Positions 22,060 to 34,323 of a stretch of DNA of 64,000 nt are shown in pieces (the first letter of the stretch is position 1; each line of letters opens with the position of its first letter). Origin of the DNA: Diphasiastrum complanatum (taxonomy: Eukaryota; Streptophyta; Lycopodiopsida; Lycopodiales; Lycopodiaceae); the NCBI GenBank assembly GCA_029204225.1, contig CM055095.1, positions 13,484,049 to 13,548,048 of the forward strand. The letters are read 5' to 3'. Under the pieces are notes generated by a model. That model was not told the DNA's origin. It saw only the letters and a program-made list of their open reading frames with translations, and did no database searches. The translations under genes were made by a program, and so were the position numbers.

Positions 22060-23449
22060 ACCTTGAATATATTCATTATCAGTGTCCACGGTATAGTGAC
22101 AAGTAGTCTGTTGGTTATGGGTCCACAAAACTGAATGAAGTGGGAAGAATTTAGAACAATTGCAAATTTCACTGGTAAAATCACAAATTTGCTTGTAACA
22201 AATTTGTTCTTCTCCACCGTTCCAAAATTCCGAGTCCTCGAAGAATGTAACTTGTAACTTTTGGCAAAATGTCAACTTGGGTTTCAGTAGTCGATTTTGT
22301 TTTTTATACCACTACTATCATGTCAAGCTCGACGTCATGATCACTTTTGCTTTTTCTAGCGTCGCAATTCGAGGTCAAACGAAGAAGATATGATAATTTG
22401 AAAAAATGGTATATAAAATGTAAACAATTTAGAAACAAGGAGGTCCTAAAAAAATACTAAAAACAAAAATAATGATGACGAAAGTGTTGATCATGTGATT
22501 CAGCTTGATTAACTGAGTAGTTTTTGTTCTTGAAGTACTGAATTTTGAGACCCTATGAAAAAATTATAGATATAAAGAAAATCGAAAATAAAATGTAATT
22601 AAACCAAAAAAAAAATTGGTTTATTTGAAGCATTGGGCCGTAAGAAAAAGAAAACCGTAAAAATCCTGAAATTTGTCACTAAAACTTTTCTTTGGTCACT
22701 GAGAGGGATGAGTCGTGAAAGAAGAAGGGACAACAATTTTTTTGAAAAAAAACCAAAAATTTATTTTTTCTCGGGCATCGGAATGAGTCATAGGAAAAGA
22801 ATCTTCACAACCTATTCTATGCAGAATATGCAGAAATATTCCGAGGGAGCGTAGGATGCAACGTTGGAGCATTGAATTTTTTTGGAATATTTTGAAGATT
22901 GAGCCACGTTGGACGCTGGCGGGGCACAGAGAGACGTATAGGAGAGAGAAAATAGAGGAGAGAGAGAGGGTACGCATGAGAGAGAAACACGAGTGAATGG
23001 GAAAGACTGCCGAGAAGTAAGGGGAAGGGCCGTCAGATGTAACTAAAAACCAAGTACATCTGATAAGGTGCCATTACATCCGACGTCAGTTGAGATGCCC
23101 GTCGGATGAGAGATAGAAAATGAAAGAGGGGACCGTGAGAGGGGACCGAAGAGAGAAGAGAGATGGCGACTACGTAGAGGGAGATTGAATAGAAATCAGG
23201 TCGTTGGATGCAAATTGGGAAGTCGAATGCAGGTCGCGTGCAGGAGGTTAGATGTAGGAGGGAAGGTAAGTAACCGTCGGATCTCTGAAGGAGAGAGACA
23301 GGGACATTGGATCTAATCAAAGGGGCATCGGTTGTAGTTCAGATCTGATATTATTTTATTTTATTTTATTTAAAAAAAATTATTTGTTATTCGTAAACTT
23401 TAAAATGAAAAAAAATCAAATTTTTTTTTACAAAGGGCCAAAACTTTAA
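22060..23449. other. Unassigned sequence, GA-rich patch
   Basis: No recognised gene. Holds a purine-rich stretch (22925-22990) and a (TTTTA)n run at 23346-23372. Short frames on both strands are of simple composition. Confidence 0.4.
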
Positions 23450-24660
23450 TTATGAAGGGTTGAAGTGTGCTTCTCTCCCAAATTTCCTACCAAATCCAAG
23501 ATTTGACCTCTCTTAAAAAAATTGTCATAACTTTGTCAATTCTCAACCAAATTGGCTCAGATTCAAGCTGAGACTGAGATCTACAATCCTTTAAAATTAC
23601 AGTAAAAAAAATCTGCCAAAGTACAGCAAAAAATGAAGCAAAACAAACTGCAAAAACTACAACTAACCAAAATTGAAAGAAATAGCTAAAATGGCCATAA
23701 CTTAGTGACTATAGCTCCAAATCAGAAAATCTCAATAGCTCTAGAAAGCTAATTGAGAGAAATCGGGTATTTCAGCCTGTTTCCAAAGGCCAGTTCTATT
23801 TAATTAGATCCTCTTGCTTAGAACTGTTTCCAGACAGGTCATTTGTCAGTTTACCACTTCTATTCCCAGCCTGTCAGTGGGATGAAACAGTTTCGTCCAC
23901 TCCAGCTACATGCATTTACAATCCATGTAACCAATCCTTGCTCAATTCAGATTAGCGTTATGAACAATAGACAATCTGCAATTCTATCTACTCTAAGAAA
24001 TCAGGGAATAGTATGGCATGAAGATTAATCTACAAATCAAGCATCAAGAAACAAGAAAACTAACTACCTAATAGCATACTAGCATCCCAAAAATCAAGAA
24101 ATACCCATCTCTTGATTCTTGGAATACCCAGGAACAATCAAGGACAAGATTGTTAGTGAATATGCAAGAATTGAACCACAATCTCATGCTATTGAGTTTA
24201 CCTGGATGCTGAAAATTACATAAACAAGAAGCAATAAAACTAATCCACATCTACATTCCACATTACAAAGAAAGAAAGCATGAAATCTACTTAAATCCAC
24301 AACCACAACAAAGAAATCAAAGCATGTTCATAGGAATTTCACTCAAGACAATAGCCATGAACAAGGAGCTTCCAAATTGCCAATAACTCGTGGAGGATCT
24401 TCTTGATTCATGCAAGAAGAATGACAAGACAATAAATGCTCCCTCATAAGAGAGGGGACCCTTAAATAAGCAAGAAGGCTGCCCATGTGGAGCCTAAGTG
24501 GCAATTCCACTAGTTTAGAAATTACAAGTGGAAATAGCTCTTCCACTAGAGGTCACCATCAAAAGGTGGCTCACTCTACTTTATTTAAGAGGGGTCTACA
24601 TTTATGTACGTTGGCTAGGAATGTCACTAGCTCCTACATGGTCGTTCCTTCTCTGGGATT
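23450..24660 (-). repeat. Possible long LTR, minus orientation
   Basis: On the minus strand a TATA-like GCTTATTTAAGGG (about 24450-24465) is followed by a long, gene-free, T-rich transcribed-looking stretch with phrases such as GGAGCTATAGTCACTAAGTTATGG that resemble plant gypsy LTRs. It lies immediately beyond the accessory region of the minus-strand gypsy remnant, where a 3' LTR is expected. No second copy is in the window, so the ends are unverified. Confidence 0.35.
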
Positions 24661-24852
24661 CACCATGTAAGCTCACATAGAAATAACCTGTAATCCTCAG
24701 CTCTCAGTTTCTTCTTGCTCTTCTCCTTCTGAGACCTCCTCGGTCTTGGGTGAGAGATGCTATGTGTTTCAGCTTGGCTTGGCATCTGGGGGATTCTCTG
24801 AAATCTGCTAACATTATCCACCCCTAATCTGTTGTAGGACCCACTGCAACAC

Positions 24853-26011
24853 ATGTCAGATGATGTCATTCCGCTTGGCACTTGGAAAAGCATGGACCTT
24901 CTTTCGCTTCCGTACAACCAGGTGCTTATTGGCCGCAAAAATCTTTTCACAAAGTTGGAGATTTCTCAATGGCCTCTACATCCTAGCCCATTTGAGAACC
25001 TCCTGCGAGTCCTGCTTGCCTTGTCATCTTGTCATCTATTTTCGCTCGCTCATTTTTCTCTATAGGGCTTCGAATACTTGGAAGCAGAGCTTACTTCCGT
25101 ATTTTAGCGGCCCCAGGTATTCATGTATCTTCTCGATGAAGCCCATTTCTTGCCAGTCCTCTATCATGGTGACATATCGGGATGACATGAAGGCCACCTT
25201 GTAGTAAATCCGGACCATCATTTCATGGTCTTTTTTAGACTGGAGGGCCACGTTGGGATTGATTCTTATTGGAATCAAGCTGCGATCCCAAAATCATTTT
25301 TGGTACATCAGGAAGGCCATTGACCTGCAGTATTTGAGGTATTTCTGTATACATAGATCGGCGTTAGATTTATATTTATGCCCAAAATCCAGCAATTGTA
25401 ATCTCAGATCGTCCATTGATGTGCCATCTGAGATTCTTGGAATTATTGGCCAGTTTATCAGTTCGACTCGTGGTTGCTCGGTGGGCCAGGGATCTCTTTG
25501 ACATATAGAATGGGTCAATTCTCTTCCATGCCGGTGCCCTCAGATATTCTTGTAATCGTCTGCTATCCCTTAGGATTTTATTGAGCTACTCAGGCTGTGG
25601 TTGCAGTGCAGCTATGATCTCGGCCCTAGTAGAGTAATGGCTTTGATCAATTTCTTCTTGGCCGTCTCTCCTATTGCATGGGTACTTTCTTTCAAACCTT
25701 TCGGATTCTTTGGTATCCGCCATATTATCCCTTGGCCTGGTGGGTGAGGCTGCCCTACATTGCTGTGGTGGCCTTGCCAAGTAGTCATTCAGGGCCTTAG
25801 TGCTCGTATCACTTTCTTTGGCTCGCTCGCTTGTGGATGGCTCAATTGCGCCCGTATTTGGCCTGGGCGACAATCTTCTAGTTTCTAGCGAATCTGCCAG
25901 GAAGTCATCATCACCACCAATGTCAGTGTTAGTTTTTGGAGGGTCAGAGATGGACTGATCAGGAGAGAGAGGCACAGGAACGACAGGTTTACGAGGAGGA
26001 AGGTTTAACAA
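24853..26011 (-). pseudogene. Distal accessory frames of minus-strand gypsy remnant
   Basis: Two adjacent in-frame pieces (25294-25518 and 25060-25278) separated by a stop, preceded by a hydrophilic, Ser/Pro/Asp-rich piece (25586-26011). Recognisable strings: INWPIIPRISDGTSMDDL, HKYKSNADLCIQKYLKYCR, then RIYYKVAFMSSRYVTMIE and IHEYLGPLKYGSKLCF. They follow the coiled coil on the same strand and are probably the C-terminal part of the accessory gene or a second accessory gene. No family recognised. Confidence 0.45.
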
Positions 26012-26587
26012 ATTGTACGTTGCACCGGGGGAACTAAGCTAAATTAGGAACTCATCATGTCGAGCCTTGGACGTATCAACTGGACCTTTAGATGGGCCCA
26101 ATAATTTTCTAGGAGGTGGTGGAGAGGGGAAGGGTGGAAAAAGCTCTAGAAGCAGCTTGGGTTTTCTGGCCCCCCAATCCCGAACTACCATCTACTGGCT
26201 GGGTTTGCCCATTGTTATTATCAACTCCGTCATCTCCATCATCGTCCTATGGTTTCTTTACAGAAGTACCCGCTTGGACCTTGCACGCCGTGTTCCATAG
26301 TTGGTTCACCTTGTCCAAGACTTGCTGCAGGGCCTTTGTCATTTCTTCGAGCTGCTTTTGGGACTCAAGGATGATCTTTTCCTATTTGGCCATGACATTT
26401 AAAAAAAAAAAATTCTCGGCTTCTCGTTACTGAATTAGCCACACGTACTTTCCATCCAGATGGCTGTGGCCTGTGGGGCGTGGAACTGTATATCCTCGGG
26501 CTTAACCAAAGGGACATCAACTGTCATTGCATCCGACGATCCATCTCGTGCTTGGTCGATCTGGGCCATCTAGTGCTTCAACTGTTG

Positions 26588-27753
26588 CTAGACCTCTTCC
26601 AATTTTATCTTCTGCCCGACCATCATGGATCTTATTTCTTCCGTCTCCTTTTTCTTTTCTTTGGCCAACCTTTGATGATGTGCGATCTCTTGGTTCTGGT
26701 ACTGGACCTTATTTTCGAGCACTTGGTGTTGTCTTACCAACCAATGCATATGGTAGCTCATTTCAGATAGGCCAGTCATTGAGCGCTTAGCTGCTTCAGA
26801 GAGCTTTTCAGGATTGGTGAGGGTTGGGTACTGATCAAGGATATGAGTTGGTGAAGTCGGTTCAAAGAATAGACGTTGTGGAGGGAATGAGGGTGGGAGT
26901 GGAGGGAGTGGAGAGACAATATTAGTAGAAATAGTTGTGGCAATGGTAGTGGTTAGTGGAGGGGTCAGACTTCCTCTGACTGATCCGCTTCCCCTGCTTT
27001 ATCATCACTGATTTCCATCAGGTCCACAACATCAAAGTATCGTGACGTATCCGTGAGAGTATGGAGTTGTTGGGCCTATGGTTGTTGAGCCGCTCCCGTG
27101 TCTTGGAAAATGGTACTCCCCACTCCTCCTCCCCCCAACCAATGTGCCTTTGGTGAGCTTGGCGGCATTGACATTGTAATCAAGATGGGGGGAGTGGTGT
27201 CTTGATCAGGTGGCACCGTTGTGGTATCCGTGCCCATGTCTGCTCCCGTAGAGGCTGATGTTCCATCACCCCCGTCTATGATATGTATGCGCGAGGAGTG
27301 TTGCTATGATGTTGTATCTGAGGTCGAGTTGCCATCGGTCGAGTTGGACGATGTCGAATGTGATGGTGTGGCCTGGCGCTTGTATGGCCTAGCGCTTGTG
27401 GCGTGGTTTCCGTGTGAGTTGCTCTCTCTCAGACTCTGACTCCTCTGATTCCTGTGGCAGCTGGCGATCTCTTCTTTGCCATGAGCTTTATTCTTCATCT
27501 TTGCTGGCGTATTTCAGGCAGCTGGGCCTTGGATGTATCTATTTGTTTGTGGCGGTGTCGAAGATCCTTCTGCTACTAGATCTTGTTGGGAGGCTGTGGG
27601 TGTCGGTTGTTTTGGTACCAGTTGGAGGATACTAGTATTGGGCCGTTTTGGTGCTTGCCCTTGTGGTGAAGACTGCTGTGCTCTGGATCGCTTGGACTTC
27701 TTGGACTTGATGGGGATGTCCCACCTGCAACATCTCCCTGAATTTAGGTCCAT
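26588..27753 (-). pseudogene. Accessory ORF linker and coiled coil (minus-strand gypsy)
   Basis: 27514-27753 is a basic, Pro/Gln-rich linker with an NLS-like run (KSKKSKRSRAQQ). 26588-26779 is a short coiled coil (HMHWLVRQHQVLENKVQ, then LAKEKKKETEEIRSMM). This order repeats that of the plus-strand copy (N-domain, linker, coil). Frames are broken between pieces. Confidence 0.5.
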
Positions 27754-27883
27754 TTTGCACCTGCGTGAGTGTGAGATCCGTCAGTAGGTACCCAAGTATG
27801 GTTGTCGACTATTTGTTCTTGAGACAGCCATGAAGACAGTTTGAAGCAAACTGTGACCAATCATAAAGATTTTGGGCATGCAG

Positions 27884-28438
27884 TTATGAATCTGTAATCA
27901 TGTGGAATAACAATATAGGGACTCGCCAGACCTTTGTTCTTGAACATTGTGTGTACTTGGTTAAGTATGCACATGCAGCTGCTAGTGGTTGATCATTAAT
28001 GGCCTCGAGGTGGTACCCGTCTTTATTCTTCCATTTTTCCACAGAGGGATAAATTAATTTAAAATATGTGGTTTGCTCAATCTTTTGGAGCATCCTGGTA
28101 ACAACATTTGGGCCTCGAGGAAATCCGAATGTATGCAAGTCTGCCGTCGCAAAAGATATATTGTAGACATAATTCCTGTTGGGAGGAACTATGAATTGGC
28201 AAGACTTTGTAGTGACATTGTAGTTGGCGTATGCCATATGTAGCAAGTATGGACTCTGATACCCAACCAGGACAGAAACTTGGAACTCAATCTCCTTGAG
28301 AAAGTGTTGTGCTTGCTGATACCAAGTTTGCATCTCTTGAATATCCAGCTTGCCCATCTGGATGTCGATCGTATTTGTATTTGGGTCTTCTGAACTGGAA
28401 CTTTGATTGGATGACATGTGGGAAAACTGGTAAGACAA
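27884..28438 (-). pseudogene. Gypsy accessory ORF, N-terminal domain (second copy)
   Basis: 184-residue frame in which SFATADLHTFGFPRGP, then W-KNKDGYHLEAINDQPLAAA, then LLFHMIT line up with SFATEALIAIGIPDGP, W-HTNDGLLLEAIVDEVLQGA and YLLAAIT of the ORF at 20143-20875. The start is Ser/Asn-rich (SSNQSSSSEDPNTN). It lies downstream of integrase on the same strand, as in the other element, but the two are diverged, so the gene is old in the lineage. Function unknown. Confidence 0.65.
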
Positions 28439-28496
28439 TGTTCTAGAAAAATTGGTTCGGTTGAGGTTTGAAACAGAGGTAACAATGGTTTCAGGT

Positions 28497-28830
28497 CAGT
28501 CGAGAGTGGAACTGGAGCGTCGGTTGAGATGGGACTGGAGACATCAGTTGAGATGTGACTGGAAGCGTCGATTGAGATGTGGCTGGAGGCGTCTGTTGAG
28601 ATGTGACTAGAGGCATCGATTGAGATGTGACTGGAGGCGTCTATTGAGATGTGACTGGAGACGTCGATTGAGATGTGACTGGAGGCATCAGTTGAGATGT
28701 GACTGGAGGCATCGGTTGAGATGGGACTGGAGGCGTCGGTGGAGATGTGACTGGAGACGTCGGTTGAGATGGGACTGGAGGCATCGGTGGAGAAAGTGAC
28801 TGGAGGAACTCGGTCGAAATGGAACTAAGA
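28497..28830. repeat. Tandem array, 24-bp unit, about 13 copies
   Basis: Unit TCGGTTGAGATGTGACTGGA plus GGCG, starting at 28520, 28544, 28568, 28592, 28616, 28640, 28664, 28688, 28712, 28736, 28760 and 28784, then a diverged copy at 28810. It sits directly upstream (minus orientation) of the accessory ORF. Confidence 0.9.
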
Positions 28831-29399
28831 AGGCATGCAAAGCGGATGTGTGTGAAAGTGGTGTGTTTGTAAGAAAAAAAATCTATGTAGTGATGTGGGA
28901 ATGGTAGAGTAGAAAGGGTGAAGTAGAATGGCTCAAAGAAACAGGATGTGTAGATGGCGGTGGAGTATCAGAAGGGTTAAAAAATGAAAATGATGGATGA
29001 CTGTGGAAACAAAATGATGGAGGTGGTGAAAGAAGTGGAAAAACCAAGAGTTGTTGAGAATGGTGATGTTTATGGTCTCAATAGTGTAACGAGAGCGTGA
29101 GTTGTACTCACGCGACACTACTCCTCAAGTGTGTGAGAAGTTTCACAAAAATGGTTCGACTGATGATGATGTTAGGGTTGGAAGTGTTGGTGATGGCGCT
29201 TTGTGTGGTGTTCAAACAAGGATGGCTGAAACTCGATGGATGTAATGTGGTGTCAAGGACGGAGGGATGCAATAGGAGAGCGCCAGAAACGAGCATGGAA
29301 GTAGCAAGATCGCCAACTGATAGCCGCAGAAAACTCCAATATTTGCACGTCGCTGAGGTACGAATGTCTTCGTTGTCAAGTTATTTATGGTGGTCGGCG

Positions 29400-29735
29400 T
29401 CTTGCTTCGGTCGAGATTTGATGTGATGGCTCAGTCAAGTACTTAAAAAAAAGAAAAACGTCGGTCGAGATCTTAATGAATGTCTTCGGTCAAGATCTTA
29501 CTGAAATCCATCGGTCGAGATCTAACTGAAATCCGTCGGTCTAGATCTAACTGAAATCCATCGGTCGAGATCTGACTGAAATTTGTCGGTCGAGATCTGA
29601 TTGAAATCTGTCGGTCGAGATCTGACTGAAATTTGTCGATCAAGATCTGACTGAAATACGTCGGTCGAGATCTGCTTGAAATACGTCAATCGAGATCTGA
29701 CTGAAATACGTCAGTCGAGCTGCCAACCAAGTAGG
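29400..29735. repeat. Tandem array, 25-bp unit, about 12 copies
   Basis: Unit TCGGTCGAGATCTGACTGAA plus ATCCG with strict 25-bp spacing: 29461, 29486, 29511, 29536, 29561, 29586, 29611, 29636, 29661, 29686 and 29711, plus an outlying copy near 29408. It resembles the 24-bp unit 600 bp away at most positions, so both arrays derive from one unit. Confidence 0.9.
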
Positions 29736-30112
29736 TAATGAGGAATGGATCTCTGTGATGTAAGTGGAGAATTTCATGAGGGAAAATATGACTTGTTCAA
29801 AGTAGAATTTCTCATGGGAAAGAAGTATCCCAGTGACTAGTTGTATGTTATAATTGGAAATACTGAGTTATCATATAGACATAAATGAACTGGGCCTGAA
29901 AATATGACAAATCTTATCCTTGTGAAGTAGTATGTCAATTGTTGACCTATAACATGCATGGTGAATACAAATTTATGAAAAAAATGAAGATGCTCTAAAG
30001 TAAATAAATATAGTCATGAATCATAAAACAATAAAAGGATACAAAAAATAGTCATGCAAAAGGACATTAACAAAACAAGAAAAAATGTAAAATATATACC
30101 ATGGGATGAGAG

Positions 30113-31190
30113 TTAAATGAGGTCAACAAGAAAAAATTCTTCGTAATATTGCCGTAGACGACCACCGTTGACGACAATGTCTAGGAGTACTCCATCAAGT
30201 GTTTGCAGTTGGACTACACCATTAGGAAAGATTTTATTGATAATATAAGGACCTTCACTCCTGAACTTCAATTTTTTGAGGTGCTTCTTAGATGTATAAA
30301 GAAGCACCTGGTCACCTAAGTGTAAATCCTTGTTGCGTAAGTGACTGTCATGCCAGGCCTTTTGGCGTCTTTTGTTAACTAGTTGTGCGTGATAGGATAT
30401 GAGTCTAGTTTCGCATAACTGGGCTAACGTAAATAGCCTGGTCCTTACTTGTTACTCAATTGTAGCTTTCTCACAGAGATCTGTAGAGAAGGCTTCCATG
30501 ACTCTTAACAAATGCACTAAGAATTCAACAGACATTACTGCCTCTTGACCATACATGAGATGGAATGGAGTAACCCATCGGTATGCCCAGATAGTGGAGA
30601 AGAGTTCTGTTTCCCAATTGGAACGACTAGTCTCTACTATCTTTGTCAATATCTTACAGATTGTCTTGTTAGTGGACTCTGCCTGGCCTTTATACCTAGG
30701 ATAGTATGGAGTACTTTTTTGGTGAATTACAAGATAATGGCGAAGGAGATTATCGATCACTTCATTTAAGAAGTGTGTGCCGTGATCACTAACAAGCTTT
30801 ACAGACAGCCAAAGCGTGTAATAATGTTTTCATAAAGAAAACGTGCGACGGTCTTCTCAGTGGCATCCTTTGTTGCACGTGCCTAAACCCATTTAGTGGC
30901 GTAATCTGTGGCTATTAGGATATAACGGGCTTGAGTGTGTTTTACTGCCGGGTTGATTGGTCCAGCAAAGTCGATACCCCACTTATGGAAGGCTTCGCCT
31001 TCTATAATGGATGTCAGCGGTGTGAAGTCAGCTTTTATATTTTTCTTGGCTCGTTGGCAGACAGCTTGAGATATGATAGGACATATCTCATATTCATAAA
31101 CGCACCTGCGTATAATATCGTCAGTGCCCCTTTTGTATAACTATCCTGCTATGTGTTGAAAGGGTGTTGCTTTGATAAAAAAATTTCTCT
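30113..31190 (-). pseudogene. Gypsy integrase
   Basis: The core is visible across frames: GIDFAGPINP (first D), TDYATKWV, a damaged second-D region near 30790, and GQAESTNKTICKILTK (E). The C-terminal part HLKKLKFRSEGPYIINKIFPNG ends at 30113. The histidine half of the zinc-binding HHCC region is deleted near 31075: the sequence jumps from YEICPIIS to VCQRAKK. The longest open pieces are 30452-30760 and 30113-30307. Confidence 0.8.
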
Positions 31191-31343
31191 TTGCTACCGT
31201 ACTTAGACCCTCTTTGAGTCAGCATGTGGTTGGGAACTGAGTGATTTCCTCAGCCCATAAGGGGGTGTGGCATCAATTTGAAATAGACATGCATCAAGAA
31301 GATCATCGTTTACTGGTGCATCTGCCTTTTCAGCATTAGGAAG

Positions 31344-31942
31344 TCAGGAAAGATGATTGGGCATGAAATGTTGTGTTCCTTTTCTGACGACTACTCGAAA
31401 ATTGAATTCCTCGAGTATTAATAGCCATCGAGCTATACATCCTGTCTTACAGAATTTAATAACAATATATAGCACGCCATGATGATATGTGTAGAAGCAA
31501 AGGTCTAGCCTAATAAATAATGTCATAGTTGTTGTACCGTGTAGACCATGGCCAATGCTTCTCGCTCTGTGGTGGTATAGTTTACTTCAGCAGGCACCAG
31601 TTACCTGCTCAAGAAATGAATTGGAAAATCCTTTCCATATTCGCCCGGTTGTGCAAGGAGACCTCCTATGGCGTACTTACTTGCGTCGGTATGCACATGG
31701 AATTTCTTCGTGTAGTTTGGGGAACGAAGTATGGGGGCTGTTGTGAGCGCTGTTTTTAACTCCTCAAAAGCTTTAATGCGCTCCTCGATCCATCTAGGGT
31801 CTACCACAACTAAATAAACGAGTCGTGTCTGACCGGTGTAATCTATTATGAAGATGTGGTAATAGTTAGTATGGTCGAGGAACACGTATACTTCCTTCAC
31901 TGTTGGGGGTCTATCACCTTGATCTTTGAGGGATCCGTGCAA
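31344..31942 (-). pseudogene. Gypsy RT thumb and RNase H
   Basis: 31601-31942 covers the RT thumb (VKEVYVFLDHTNYYHIF) and RNase H start (FHVHTDASKYAIGGLLAQPG). 31344-31526 is the RNase H end (RWLLILEEFNFRVVVRKGTQ). A stop and shift separate them near 31530. Confidence 0.8.
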
Positions 31943-32991
31943 ATACCATCCTTCGAAATGATATGCTCAAGGACAATCCCATGGGTTACCCAGATTTGAC
32001 ATTACTCAGGGTTTAGTGAGACTCCAAACCTTCGACAATGAATGAAGATTTTTTCTAGAGCTTTGAGGTGCTTGTCCGCAGAGGAATGGACACCAAGGTC
32101 ATCAAGCTAGATCTTGACAATCCGGTGTAACAAATCTTGGAAGGCCATTTGCATGATCCTCTAAAACATTGAAGGGGCATTGCATAAGCCAAAAGACATG
32201 ACATTATAAGCATAAACGTCGTTTTCTGTTGCAAACGCGACTTTGTGTCTATCTACTGGAGCAATTTGTACCAAAAAATAGCCACTAAACCCATCAATAA
32301 GCTGAAAGCTTTAGCTCCTGCCATTTCCTCAAGGATTTGTGTAGTTAAGAGTAAGAGAAAATGGTATTTTTTTTGTAACTGTGTTAAGATTCTTGAGATC
32401 GACGCAGATGCGCAGCTTGCTGTTTTTCTTGGGTAGTACCACAATGGGTGATACCCAATCAGCATGTTGGACTTCATAGATGAAGCCAGCATCCACCAAT
32501 TTCTTAATATCTTCATCGACCCTCTCACGATAAACAAGGTTACTTCGGTACGGCTTAGTCTTAATAAGCTTAGCGTTCTCCTCTAAATGAATAGTATGGA
32601 CCGCTATTTCAGACGGGATCCCTTTCATTTCAGTATAATTCCATGCAAATACATCCTTGTATTTGCAGAGTAAGGTCTTTAGATCAAGAAATTGACCTGG
32701 CGTGAGGTGGGCTCCGACGTGAACAATGTGATCCACATCCTCATCAGGAACTTTAAGATTTAGCTCTATGGTTTTGGCTGTGCCTTCAAAGGATTGGGAA
32801 ACTTTGGTAGGTTCCCTTTGTGGTTGTGGCAGCTGGATGACCACGTCATCAAGTGTAAAGTTCTTAAATTTCCTAGGTAGATCAAAAGGTGGTTCCACAA
32901 AGTTTTCCAAAACTTTGGGGATCACTTGTGTGGATGTGCTACCAGATGTGGAAGCTTGATCGTAGGATTTGTCTTTTGTCTGTGCGGACAA
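31943..32991 (-). pseudogene. Gypsy reverse transcriptase
   Basis: 32329-32991 holds the linker and RT fingers (DMKGIPSEI-type lead-in, then LVDAGFIYEVQHADWVSPIV and SKLRICVDLKNLN). The palm is split: the catalytic motif reads I-stop-LDDLGVH near 32105, with a TAG in the position of the aromatic residue. Inactive. Confidence 0.82.
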
Positions 32992-33485
32992 TGGTTGGAT
33001 AGGTTGCTTAAGTTCTCATGCATCTGTTTTTGTCGCTCGGTTAATTTTGTGTAAAGTATGGGACTTTTTTGAAACCGAGGTTTTCTAATTTTTTGAAGAG
33101 GCGGTGTGGTTGCCTCTCGAATCAGGTCTTCATCTATTGTACTCCAGACTTTGTCTGGATACATGTCTCATGTGTATACTTTGGGTTTGGGACTATATGT
33201 TTGTGTGTTGGGTACTTTGGAGATCAATTGCACATGAGCCAAAGGGCCTGGGGACTTGATCTCTTGTGAAATTGATTTCAATGGATAACGTGTTGTCGAG
33301 ATAAAGGAGTACATGTTCATCCGTCATGTCAACATCATTCATGGAAAGAATACCTTCTTCCGAAACATCGGCGGTAGGGATGCTAGGTTCTCTTGGGCAC
33401 CAAGCTATAGGAATAGGGTCTATCATCATAAGAGGAATGATGGGTGTATCAATGTCTGTAGAAGTTGGGAGAAGATACACTTCTT

Positions 33486-34295
33486 CTACAGTGGTTTCGA
33501 TACAACATCTGTTGGAATCAGCACAGTCCACACAGTGGCCAATGCTTGACCCCAATTTATTATGTCTGTTGATCTCGTATATTGGCCTTTCGGTTGTATT
33601 GGGACACTATTTGATTCATCATAAGTTGTTGATGACCAATCATCATAAACTTTAGCGGGCTTTACATGGCCAGTGGAGTCAATAGTGACTCGTTTGTCAG
33701 TATTGCCAAAGGTGATCTTGCTACACTTCCAATCTTGGACAATGTTTGCCATCTGTAGCCAGGGGAGTTTATATGTATTTTCATCTTTTTCTAAATAAAA
33801 AATGATGCAATCGATGGTAAATTTGACACCTGCAATACGTATCGGTACATTCGATAAGTGACCTGCAGGGTCTGTGACTCGTTGATCGGCCATACGAAGT
33901 TTGTAACGTGGCTGATCTAAAGTATGAAATCTCTATGACTTTGTGAGTGACAAAGCCATTATGTTTACGCCTGATCCACTATCAAGAATAGCAAATACTG
34001 CTAGATAATCTTTATAGGTCATAGGTAAGGTGATGCTAGTCCCCTTAGCAACACCGATGTTCATCAGATTCATAGAAATTTGAGGAATCTCTGGAATCTC
34101 GTTTGGTTTTCGCTGTTCATCTGGGATAGTAGGTAGTTGAAAACTGCGATGGATATAACTTTGGAGACCGGTGAAAGATTTTATTGTGCTATGGAAGGGC
34201 ATGGTGATTTGAGCCTGCAAAAGTTCAGAGAATACTTCGAGTCTCTGTAAGGGTTGCTCTTGTTTGAGGATCAGAGTAGATAATAGATCGTTCAT
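33486..34295 (-). pseudogene. Gypsy aspartic protease region
   Basis: The active-site motif is canonical: FAILDSGSGVNIM (33933-34295 frame). An in-frame TAG just after it (about 33933) separates it from the rest of the domain (RVTDPAGHLSNVPIRIAGVK, LPWLQMANIVQDWK). Of the three protease copies in the window, this is the only one that keeps DSG. Confidence 0.8.
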
Positions 34296-34323
34296 TGTCT
34301 ATTCTTCTTTGCAAAAACTCATC

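Noticed and set aside
28497-29735. CRISPR-like array
   Set aside because: Regular 24-25 bp periods but no unique spacers between repeats; a plant minisatellite.
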